Of a stretch of 64,000 nt of DNA, positions 17,879 through 24,791 are shown piece after piece. The stretch lies in assembly GCA_028865545.1 (NCBI GenBank), contig JAGWJY010000007.1:33409-97408 (forward strand), in the 5' to 3' direction. Made by a program: the position numbers and the translations under genes. Below the pieces are notes generated by a model, which worked only from the letters and a program-made list of their open reading frames with translations, was not told the DNA's origin and did not search any database. Origin of the DNA: Alphaproteobacteria bacterium (GTDB lineage Bacteria; Pseudomonadota; Alphaproteobacteria; Micropepsales; Micropepsaceae). The first letter of the stretch is position 1. Each line of letters opens with the position of its first letter.

Positions 17879-18724
17879 TCAACCCGTCTCTACCGGCGCC
17901 TCGGCGCGTGCGCCCCATTCCGACCAGGACCCGTCATACAGGGCAACATTCGCCGCGCCTGCGATCTCGAGCGCCAGCATAACGGTAGCGGCGGTTACGC
18001 CGGAGCCGCAGCTGGTTATGATCGGCGCGGACAAATCGACGCGCCTTTCGGCGAACAGCGCCCGCAGGGCCTCCGCGGACTTCAAGGCGCCGTCCGCGCC
18101 GGTAAGCTCCGTATAGGGAACATTGAGGCTGCCCGGCATGTGCCCGCCGCGCACGCCGGGCCGTGGCTCGGGTTCTTGGCCGGTGAAACGCGGCCGGCCA
18201 CGCGCATCGACCACCTGCGCCGCATGTGTCCGGACATTGCCCATCATCTGGCTGAAGTCGCGCAGGATCGCCTTGTCCGGCTTCACCGCGAACGTCCGCG
18301 GCTGCTGCTGCGCAATGCCGTTCTCGACCGGCCGTCCCTCACGCCGCCATTTCGGCAAGCCGCCGTCGAGAACAAAGACATTGCGATGTCCCATGGCGCG
18401 CAGCATCCACCAGGCGCGCGGGCTCGAATAGATGCCGGCGTCGTCATAGACCACAATCAGGTCGTCGCTGCCCAGTCCGAGCTTCTGCATCTGCGCGGCA
18501 AATTTCCCTGCCGGCGCCAGCATGTGCGGGTAGGGGCTCGTTTCGTCCGACAGATCGTCGATGTCGAAGAACGCCGCACCCGGAATGTGCGCCTCTTCAT
18601 ACTCGGCCTTCGCGTTGCGCCCGGCCTGCGGCAGGTACCACGAGGCGTCGGCAACGCGGACGTTCGGCTCGCGCAGTTTCTGGGCAAGCCATTCCGTGGA
18701 GACCAGCGGGGAGGGTGTCGTCAT
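17879..18724 (-). CDS. sseA: 3-mercaptopyruvate/thiosulfate sulfurtransferase
   Basis: 281 residues with two rhodanese domains. The N-terminal domain has HIPGAAFFDIDDLSDETSPYPHMLP-like text and the C-terminal domain holds the active site CGSGVT with Cys239, the loop pattern of mercaptopyruvate sulfurtransferases. It transfers sulfur from mercaptopyruvate to thiols or cyanide. The start overlaps the cysK stop by 4 bases, consistent with cysteine-derived sulfur handling. Confidence 0.93.
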   Translation of the reverse strand: MTTPSPLVSTEWLAQKLREPNVRVADASWYLPQAGRNAKAEYEEAHIPGAAFFDIDDLSDETSPYPHMLAPAGKFAAQMQKLGLGSDDLIVVYDDAGIYSSPRAWWMLRAMGHRNVFVLDGGLPKWRREGRPVENGIAQQQPRTFAVKPDKAILRDFSQMMGNVRTHAAQVVDARGRPRFTGQEPEPRPGVRGGHMPGSLNVPYTELTGADGALKSAEALRALFAERRVDLSAPIITSCGSGVTAATVMLALEIAGAANVALYDGSWSEWGARAEAPVETG

Positions 18725-19758
18725 TTCGCAAACGGGACGGCGATTGGAGGGCGTTTTCCGGCCAACCAGCGCGGCGTAGGCAACCCTTTGGACTTCAAGA
18801 AATCCGGATTGAACAGCTTGCTCTGATAGCGCGTGCCGTAGTCACAAAGGATGGTGACGATGGTGTGCCCCGGCCCCATCTCCTTCGCCATGCGGATGGC
18901 GCCTGCTACATTCACGCCCGTCGAGCCCCCCATGCACAACCCCTCATGCTCCAGCAGATCGAAGACGATCGGCAGCATCTCCTCGTCCGCAATCTCGTAG
19001 GCGTCGTCGATCGGCGCGCCTTCCAGGTTGGCGGTGACGCGATTCTGTCCGATTCCCTCAGTGATGGAAGAGCCATGTGACTTGAGTTCACCGGTCTTGA
19101 CCCAGGAATAGACGGCCGCGCCCAGCGGATCGGCGGCGGCGATACGTACTTTCTGGTTGCGTTCCTTCAGCGCTATCGCCGTGCCGGCCAGCGTGCCGCC
19201 AGTGCCCACCGCGCAAATGAAGCCGTCGATCTGTCCGCCGGTCTGATGCCAAATCTCCGGCCCCGTGCTTTCGATATGCGCCTGCCGGTTCGCCAGGTTG
19301 TCAAACTGATTTGCCCACACCGCGCCGTTGGTTTCGGTCTGCGCCAGCTGTTCCGCCATGCGGCCGGAGATCTTCACGTAGTTGTTCGCGTCGCGATAAG
19401 GCGCCGCGGGCACTTCGATCAGCTCGGCGCCGAGCAGGCGCAACGCATCCTTTTTCTCTTGGCTCTGCGTTTCCGGAATGACGATCACCGTACGGAAACC
19501 CATCGCATTGCCGACCACGGCCAGACCGATTCCGGTGTTGCCGGCCGTTCCTTCGACAATGACGCCGCCCGGTTTCAGCTTGCCGTGCGCAACGGCGTCT
19601 TTGACGATGAACAGTGCGGCGCGATCCTTGACCGATTGACCGGGATTCATGAACTCGGCTTTGCCAAGGATTTCGCAACCCGTCTCTTCCGACGCGCGTT
19701 TGAGCCGGATCAGCGGTGTGTTGCCGATCGCGGCCAGTGCGTCGTGCTTGATGTCCAT
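18721..19758 (-). CDS. cysK: cysteine synthase family protein (O-acetylserine sulfhydrylase)
   Basis: 345 residues from ATG 19758; the frame is open to 19791. It is a fold-type II PLP enzyme: IGNTPLIRL at the start, PLP-lysine Lys44 in NPGQSVKDRAA, phosphate loop GTAGNTGIGLA near residues 74-84, and GTGGTLAG further on. The variant GTAGNTG in place of TSGNTG and the length point to a cysteine synthase A-like branch; cystathionine beta-synthase-type activity is possible. It heads a run with sseA and the GNAT gene. Confidence 0.9.
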   Translation of the reverse strand: MDIKHDALAAIGNTPLIRLKRASEETGCEILGKAEFMNPGQSVKDRAALFIVKDAVAHGKLKPGGVIVEGTAGNTGIGLAVVGNAMGFRTVIVIPETQSQEKKDALRLLGAELIEVPAAPYRDANNYVKISGRMAEQLAQTETNGAVWANQFDNLANRQAHIESTGPEIWHQTGGQIDGFICAVGTGGTLAGTAIALKERNQKVRIAAADPLGAAVYSWVKTGELKSHGSSITEGIGQNRVTANLEGAPIDDAYEIADEEMLPIVFDLLEHEGLCMGGSTGVNVAGAIRMAKEMGPGHTIVTILCDYGTRYQSKLFNPDFLKSKGLPTPRWLAGKRPPIAVPFAK

Positions 19759-19850
19759 GCGCCAAAAAATCCAGATAATACGGTCCTGCAAAGGTAATGG
19801 CCGCGTGGCCGGTCTTCAAGCGCCGGCGTGTCTCTTTTCCAATCGCGCTC

Positions 19851-19879
19851 TTGACTTGCCATATGGCTGAGCGTAGAAG
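19851..19879 (+). promoter_or_regulatory. sigma-70-like promoter for the ncRNA candidate
   Basis: TTGACT at 19851-19856 is followed after exactly 17 bases by TAGAAG at 19874-19879. No protein gene follows on this strand, but a structured stretch ending in a strong terminator does. Confidence 0.5.
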
Positions 19880-19885
19880 CCGCCC

Positions 19886-20080
19886 CCTTCGCGGACGTGG
19901 GGTTCGCGAAAAACCGAGAGTCGAACGATGCAACGCGCATTGGAAAGCTTCGCGAGACTGTCGAATGGCCAGCGGCCAGTCGATGGCGCGCGCCCGGCTC
20001 TCGAGGGCGGTTCCGCATAACGCGGGCCGACATCCGTTTTTCGACGGACCCTCCCGAGCCGACGCTCCGGAGGGTTTTTT
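19886..20080 (+). ncRNA. candidate structured small RNA of unknown class
   Basis: About 195 bases between a promoter-like element and a rho-independent terminator, with no credible reading frame. Visible helices include CGAGAG at 19915-19920 with CTCTCG at 19998-20003 enclosing about 78 bases, an inner TGGCC/GGCCA hairpin near 19966-19980, TCCGT/ACGGA near 20033-20047, and the terminator stem. Size would suit 6S RNA or a similar regulator, but I could not match a 6S, SRP, RNase P or tmRNA signature. It may be linked to the Y-RNA array that begins 240 bases downstream, or be unrelated. Confidence 0.45.
20048..20080 (+). terminator. rho-independent terminator
   Basis: ACCCTCC at 20048-20054 pairs with GGAGGGT at 20069-20075, with inner GAGC/GCTC, followed by a T-run to 20080. 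On the plus strand it can only end a non-coding transcript. Confidence 0.8.
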
Positions 20081-20082
20081 AT

Positions 20083-20319
20083 TTTCCATCCCTCCGCGTC
20101 GCTCGCAAAAATCGCAGCCCGGCTTTTGCCGGGACGGAGACCCGGATCCCGACTTGCGACAGGCAAGCGAAGCGCGGGGCCCGCCGGAGGGAACGGCGCG
20201 AGCATGCTCGCGGTCCACCGATGGCGGGGCGAACGTAAGGTTCGCTTCGGCGGCGTGCCATAGTCGAGAGCGCCGCGACGAAATTCGTTTTGCACTTTGC
20301 CGCCATGTGCGGCGTCTAG
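20083..20319. other. GC-rich intergenic stretch with small hairpins
   Basis: No gene seen. It includes the hairpin CCCGGCTTTTGCCGGG near 20119 and other short palindromes that resemble dispersed extragenic repeats, though only one copy is in the window. A weak promoter-like TTGCAC at about 20290 precedes the first Y-RNA unit. Confidence 0.4.
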
Positions 20320-20403
20320 TTCCAGGTGGTGATGGGCATCGGATACTTCGCCCTTAACGAACCTCCCTTGATGGGGGGATCCGGCTCGACTGTTCCCCTG
20401 GAA
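20320..20403 (+). ncRNA. Y-RNA-like unit 1 (minimal, no tRNA-like module)
   Basis: The ends pair as CCAGG 20322-20326 with CCTGG 20397-20401, extended by TT/AA. Then come a single bulged T at 20327, GG 20328-20329 with CC 20395-20396, and the conserved blocks TGGTGA and ATACTTCG on the 5' side and TCGACTGTTCC on the 3' side. The interior is a simple hairpin, CCTCCC with GGGGGG, in place of a tRNA-like domain. The shared stem plan with units 2-4 and the adjacent Rsr gene support a Ro-binding Y RNA; this is inference from sequence and context. Confidence 0.6.
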
Positions 20404-20464
20404 GTTATTTAGCAGCTGTCCGTAGCTCGGGCTGGCCTGCCAGATGAAGCTGCAAAGCAACGAA

Positions 20465-20641
20465 GGCTGGTGGTGAAGATTTCGGATACTTCGACCTGGT
20501 GAACGCGGGTTCGATTCCTGCCCTCGATCGATCGTGCCGTGGAGCCTGCCTCCGAAAGGCAGGTGTGTCGCGGGTTCGGCGTTGCCGCAAGGTGGCGCCC
20601 GCGTTGAGATCGTTGCCTCCGATTTCGAATGTTCCCCAGCT
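20465..20641 (+). ncRNA. Y-RNA-like unit 2 (long, divergent module)
   Basis: Ends pair as GCTGG 20466-20470 with CCAGC 20636-20640, followed by bulged T 20471 and GG/CC (20472-20473 with 20634-20635). Conserved blocks are TGGTGAAGA, ATACTTCG and, on the 3' side, TCGAATGTTCCCC. A T-arm is present (GCGGG, loop TTCGATT at 20510-20516, CCTGC). The rest of the tRNA-like domain has diverged: a CGATCGATCG palindrome replaces the capped acceptor, the D-arm is degraded, and two extra hairpins are added (CCTGCCT/AGGCAGG, and CGCGGG/CCCGCG around a GCAA-capped stem). Confidence 0.6.
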
Positions 20642-20649
20642 ATCTGCAA

Positions 20650-20786
20650 TGCCGATGGTGAAGAGTGCTGTTACTTCGCTCAGGTGAGGGGCGGCGGTTC
20701 GAATCCGCCCGGACGTAAGTCCGTAGCTCAGTGGCAGAGCATCATCGCCTCGAAAGAGGCAGTACAGGCTCGATTGTTCCTCGGCG
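20650..20786 (+). ncRNA. Y-RNA-like unit 3 with permuted tRNA-like module (YrlA type)
   Basis: The terminal helix is GCCGA 20651-20655 with TCGGC 20781-20785, then bulged T 20656 and GG/CC (20657-20658 with 20779-20780). The module reads, in order: T-arm GGCGG-TTCGAAT-CCGCC (20693-20709), acceptor-like stem CGGAC/GTCCG capped by GTAA (20710-20723), TA at the tRNA position 8-9 equivalents, D-arm GCTC-AGTGGCA-GAGC (20726-20740), and a GAAA-capped hairpin GCCTC/GAGGC (20747-20760). This is a tRNA opened at the anticodon and closed at the acceptor. Bacterial YrlA RNAs are known to mimic tRNA and to lie next to rsr genes. Confidence 0.78.
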
Positions 20787-20884
20787 CCTTAATCTTACGC
20801 GTTGTGAATTTCCCAAACGACTGTCTCGTGTTTTGCTGCTGCTCGATCAGGTCGGCTTGCCGGACGAAGCCGCGCTGCAGCAAA

Positions 20885-21030
20885 GGCCGGTGGTGAAGAG
20901 AACTGTTGCTTCGGGTTGACGGCATGGAGGTTCAAATCCTCCCGGGCGGAAACGTCCGTGGCGTAATCTGGTAGCGCACGTCAGTGGCCGCAAGGCCAGT
21001 ACAGTCTCGACCGTTCCCCGGCGCTTTTTT
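20885..21030 (+). ncRNA. Y-RNA-like unit 4 with permuted tRNA-like module and terminator
   Basis: The terminal helix is GCCGG 20886-20890 with CCGGC 21018-21022, then bulged T 20891 and GG/CC (20892-20893 with 21016-21017). T-arm GGAGG-TTCAAAT-CCTCC (20926-20942), acceptor-like GGGCG-GAAA-CGTCC (20944-20957), D-arm GCGT/GCGC with a GG-containing loop (20961-20977), and a GCAA-capped TGGCC/GGCCA hairpin (20985-20998) follow. A T-run at 21025-21030 directly after the terminal helix should terminate transcription, the only such run in the array. It ends 38 bases before the Rsr start. Confidence 0.78.
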
Positions 21031-21068
21031 CTCAAACCTGTGTAAGACTGGCCGAAAGGGGGTGTTCC

Positions 21069-22394
21069 ATGGCCAAACTCAACAAGCTGTTGCGCGTCTT
21101 CACGCATGAGGGCGCGAAAGGCAGACGCTTCACGCCGGAGCAGGAGTTGAAGCGCACGCTGATGAACTGCCTCCTGTGGGAGGACCAGTTCTATGTCGAC
21201 GGCGTCACGCTCGCTGACCGGATCAATATATTGGTGCCGATGGTCGAGCCGGCGCGTGTTGCGGCCCTAGCCATAGAAGCGCGCGACGTGATGAAGCTGC
21301 GCCATGCGCCGCTGCTGATCGTGCGTGAGATGGCGCGGCACGAGAAGCATCGTGTGCTCGTTGCCGATACGTTGGCGCGTATCATCCAGCGGCCAGACGA
21401 GATGACGGAACTGCTCGCCATCTACTGGGCGGACGCGCTGGGGCCGATGCAGCAGCGCAAGAAACAGCCCGTCTCGGCGCAGATCAAGAAGGGACTGGCG
21501 CGGGCGCTGACCAAGTTCGACGCCTACCAACTCGCGAAATACGACCGCGACGGCGCGGTGCGGATCAGGGACGTGCTGTTCCTGGTTCACGCCAAGCCGA
21601 AGGATGCGAGCCAGGAGAAGGTGTGGAAGCAGCTTGTCGACGGCACGCTGTCTTCGGCCGACACCTGGGAGGTCTCGCTCTCGGGCGGAAAGGACAAGCG
21701 CGAGACCTTCGAGCGCTTGATCGCCGAAAAGAAGCTGGGCGGGCTGGCGTTGCTGCGCAATCTGCGACTGATGCAGAACGCGGGCGTCGAGCGGGCCATC
21801 ATCGGCGAGGCGATCAAGGCAATGCGCACGGACCGCATTTTGCCGTACCGCTTCATCGCGGCGGCGCGCTATGCGCCGGACTTCGAGCCGGAACTCGAAT
21901 CCGCGATGCTGAAGTCGCTAGGCGGACACGCGCGGCTCAAGGGCCGTACGACGTTGCTGATCGACGTCTCCGGGTCGATGACCTATCCGCTCTCGGCGCA
22001 GTCCGAGATGACGCGGATGGAGGCGGCCTGCGGTCTGGCGATCCTGGCTCGCGAGGTCTGCGACGAGGTAGAAATTTTCACCTTCTCGAGCAAGACCGTG
22101 AAGGTGCCGCCGCGTCGCGGCTTTGCGCTGCGCGATGCGATCGTTAACTCCCAGCCGCATGGCAACACCATGCTGGGGGCGGCGGTTGCGCAGGTCGATG
22201 CCAAGGGCAGGCGTCTGGTCGTCTTCACCGACGAGCAGTCGCACGATCCGGTTCCGGTGCCGCAGGGCAGGGGGACGATGATCAACATCGCCTCCTACCA
22301 GCACGGCGTGGGGTCCGGCCCGTGGCAGCGCGTCGACGGCTTCTCCGAAGCTGTTGTCGCCTGGATCGCGGCACAGGAAAACGACCTGCACTGA
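21069..22394 (+). CDS. rsr: Rsr, TROVE-domain Ro60-like RNA-binding protein
   Basis: 441 residues from ATG 21069, with AAAGGGGG upstream. Residues about 20-290 form the alpha-helical TROVE ring (for example FTPEQELKRTLMNCLLWEDQFYVDG near the start). Residues about 292-440 are a von Willebrand A domain with an intact MIDAS: Asp299, Ser301 and Ser303 in DVSGSM, and a later FTDEQSHD loop. Ro60 proteins bind Y RNAs on the outer surface of the ring and misfolded RNA ends in the cavity; in Deinococcus and Salmonella Rsr works with Y RNA and PNPase in RNA degradation and processing. Four Y-RNA-like units lie immediately upstream on the same strand. No rtcB or pnp is adjacent. Confidence 0.95.
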   Translation: MAKLNKLLRVFTHEGAKGRRFTPEQELKRTLMNCLLWEDQFYVDGVTLADRINILVPMVEPARVAALAIEARDVMKLRHAPLLIVREMARHEKHRVLVADTLARIIQRPDEMTELLAIYWADALGPMQQRKKQPVSAQIKKGLARALTKFDAYQLAKYDRDGAVRIRDVLFLVHAKPKDASQEKVWKQLVDGTLSSADTWEVSLSGGKDKRETFERLIAEKKLGGLALLRNLRLMQNAGVERAIIGEAIKAMRTDRILPYRFIAAARYAPDFEPELESAMLKSLGGHARLKGRTTLLIDVSGSMTYPLSAQSEMTRMEAACGLAILAREVCDEVEIFTFSSKTVKVPPRRGFALRDAIVNSQPHGNTMLGAAVAQVDAKGRRLVVFTDEQSHDPVPVPQGRGTMINIASYQHGVGSGPWQRVDGFSEAVVAWIAAQENDLH

Positions 22395-22421
22395 GGCGTA
22401 TGACCTCGGAAGTCCAAACTA

Positions 22422-22454
22422 GGCGCCGGCGGCGGAAGTTGCCGGCGCCTTTTT
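22422..22454 (+). terminator. rho-independent terminator after rsr
   Basis: GGCGCCGGC at 22422-22430 pairs perfectly with GCCGGCGCC at 22441-22449 and is followed by TTTTT. Confidence 0.88.
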
Positions 22455-22618
22455 CCATTGGCGGCTCGGCAGAAAACACAAATTTAGATAATTGCCGTGG
22501 ATTTGAATAACGCCGCGGCATCCTCGGGCCGGTAACGTCCTCGGCCGGATAGCCAACTTGTGCGGCCCCCGAGTACTTCGCGCAACAAAATCGGGGCCGT
22601 GCGTGCGGAACCGCAAAC

Positions 22619-24688
22619 ATGGAGTCCTGCGCGATGGCGCATGGCGCAGTTGGATTTGGGAAAAAGCCGGCGACAGCGGGGTCGGATCAAGCCCAGGCGG
22701 TCGAGGCGCCCGCCGTCGTGCGCGCCATTCCGCTTGCGCTTGGTCCGTTGGTGTCGCCGTATAAAAAGCGCGGGCGCCTTTCCTTCCGGATTGAGCGGCT
22801 GCCACCTTCGGCTCGCCTGTCGGCGGGAAGAAACAACGGCGACCATTCCTGGTCGCTGGCTTATGACGAATTGGACGAGCTCCGCTATCTGATCCCGGAA
22901 AGCTTGGACGAGCCGCATACGCTGGCAGTCCGGGTCATTGCGCGCGACGACGGCGCTACGCTGGCGGTGATTGAGGTACCGGTTCTGGCCGAAGCTAATG
23001 CAGCTGCCACGTCGCCTGATGCCGACCTGGCAGAAAAAACAGCGTTCAAGCAGAAGCTCGATGCCGCGTTGGCCGCTCGCCGCGCCGCGCGCCTAAGCGA
23101 GTCTGATGATGGCCGAACTATGGTCTGGGATACGCGCGGGGTTGGCGAACATCAGGAAGCATTGCCGGTCATTCACTCGAGTGACGTGTCTTCTCGCACC
23201 GACGTAGCTGCGACGCGTGGTTCATCCGACGCGGAAATTCGCCGGTTGACCGACGAATGCGCGGCTGTGCGCGCAGCTTTAACGGACCGCGATGCGGAGT
23301 TGAAGCAAATGCGCCTCGCGGCGGACACGGCCCATGAGCGCCTGCGGCAGGAGGCGGACGCTGCATTGTCGGATGCCAGGACGGCCTGGATATCTGGCGA
23401 GACGGCGCGGTTCGCAGAAGCCGAGGCGCAATGGCGGGCGACCGCGGCGAAGGAATTGTCGGCCGCAACGGCACGCGGTGACCATGTCGCGGAGGAGCTT
23501 CGCCGACTGCGCGACGAAGCTGCAGCGGCGCGGGCGGCTCTGACCGATCGCGAGGCAGAGTTGGCGCAAATGCGTCAAACAGTTGACAGCGCCCGTGCGC
23601 GGGTCTGGCAGGAGACGGACGCAGCGGTGTCGAAAGCCCGGTCCGTCTGGAAGGACGCCGAAGCGGCGCGTCTTACGGAGGCAGAAGCGCAGTGGCGAGC
23701 ACAGTCGGCAAAGGATATGGCGGCCATGGTTGCGCGCTACGAGAAGGCGGAAGCAGCGCTGAAGCTTATCCAAGCTGGTGCCGCCATCCCCGCCGAGCGC
23801 GATGAAGTCAACCGCGAAATTCAGCACCTGCGTAACGAACACGCCACCGCGCGGGCGGCTTTGGCGTCCCGCGAGGCCGAATTGAAGCAAGCGCGTCTAG
23901 AGGCCGAACAGATGCGTGAGAATTGGCGGCAGGAAGCCAACGCCGCAGTGTCAAAGGCGAAATCTGCCTGGGAAGCGGGGGAGGCCGCGCGGTTGACAGA
24001 TGCCGAGGCACAGTGGCGCGCGCAACTCACCAAAGCGGTGGCGGCCGCGCGCGCCGAAGCCGCGCGCGATCACGGCAAGGAGATGGAACTCCAGCGGCTG
24101 CGCAAAAAAGTGTCGGTACTTGAGGAAACGCTCGCAGAACGTGAGCAAGCGCTGGTCAATGCACGCCAGGCGGAAGGTCGGAACGACGACTTTGCCTCGA
24201 GGGGATCGCGAATTGTCATCCGAACCAGTCGGCAATGGTCCGCTGTCGAACCGCGGGACGAAGACCGTCCTGTCGTGACGCACCACTACCTGCGCGATGC
24301 TGTCGTCGCGGCATGCGTTGTGGCTTCGGCGATATTTTTCTATCCGGCCATATTGCCATACGTTCCGCAGAACGTTCTCACCCAATTCTCGTTGGCTGGG
24401 AGCAGCAGTGGCGAGACATCTTCTCCCGTCATGCGACATACAACGGCGGCGCCAGTCGCCAAGCCACCGGAGGCAGTCGTGTTGCGAGACGTCAACGTTC
24501 GTGCGGAGCCGTCGCCGACAGCGGCAATTATCTTGACCATGCGGCACGGATTGAAGGTTTCTGTCCTAAAGAAACAGGGGCACTGGACGCTTGTGCAGGG
24601 CGCTGGCGGTAACAATCAAGTGCTGCAGGGATGGGTCTTTACCTCGTTCCTGACGGTCGCAAACGACGATGTGGCGTCGCGGCGTTAG
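22619..24688 (+). CDS. coiled-coil triple-repeat protein with TM helix and SH3 domain
   Basis: 689 residues from ATG 22619; ATG 22634 is equally likely because GGAG lies 9 bases before it. After a globular start (to about residue 130) the protein has a long coiled coil built of three related units of about 86-107 residues. Each contains an ARAALTDREAELKQMR-like segment and an EAARLTEAEAQWRAQ-like segment, with the first codons at about 23236, 23493 and 23813. A transmembrane helix (AVVAACVVASAIFFYPAIL) follows, then a C-terminal bacterial SH3 domain (VNVRAEPSPTAAIIL to GWVFTSFLT). The topology suggests a large cytoplasmic coiled coil with the SH3 domain in the periplasm, perhaps contacting cell wall. 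No named family recognised. It is separated from rsr by a terminator. Confidence 0.75.
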   Translation: MESCAMAHGAVGFGKKPATAGSDQAQAVEAPAVVRAIPLALGPLVSPYKKRGRLSFRIERLPPSARLSAGRNNGDHSWSLAYDELDELRYLIPESLDEPHTLAVRVIARDDGATLAVIEVPVLAEANAAATSPDADLAEKTAFKQKLDAALAARRAARLSESDDGRTMVWDTRGVGEHQEALPVIHSSDVSSRTDVAATRGSSDAEIRRLTDECAAVRAALTDRDAELKQMRLAADTAHERLRQEADAALSDARTAWISGETARFAEAEAQWRATAAKELSAATARGDHVAEELRRLRDEAAAARAALTDREAELAQMRQTVDSARARVWQETDAAVSKARSVWKDAEAARLTEAEAQWRAQSAKDMAAMVARYEKAEAALKLIQAGAAIPAERDEVNREIQHLRNEHATARAALASREAELKQARLEAEQMRENWRQEANAAVSKAKSAWEAGEAARLTDAEAQWRAQLTKAVAAARAEAARDHGKEMELQRLRKKVSVLEETLAEREQALVNARQAEGRNDDFASRGSRIVIRTSRQWSAVEPRDEDRPVVTHHYLRDAVVAACVVASAIFFYPAILPYVPQNVLTQFSLAGSSSGETSSPVMRHTTAAPVAKPPEAVVLRDVNVRAEPSPTAAIILTMRHGLKVSVLKKQGHWTLVQGAGGNNQVLQGWVFTSFLTVANDDVASRR

Positions 24689-24791
24689 AAGAAGCCGCAT
24701 CCGCAAATGTTGCGAACGCGCCTTCATATGCGCGGAAGCGCCGTGCGTTCTTTCCTACGCGATGCGGCATATGCACGCCGACACGCGCAGT

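Noticed and set aside
20499..20896. Open frames of 60-120 codons within the Y-RNA array
   Set aside because: They lack ribosome-binding sites and lie across paired RNA elements; the conserved features are structural and not codon-like.
20650..21000. Ordinary tRNA genes suggested by T-loop and D-arm sequences
   Set aside because: The T-arm comes before the D-arm, the acceptor stem is capped by a tetraloop and there is no anticodon arm or CCA end, so these are permuted tRNA-like modules.
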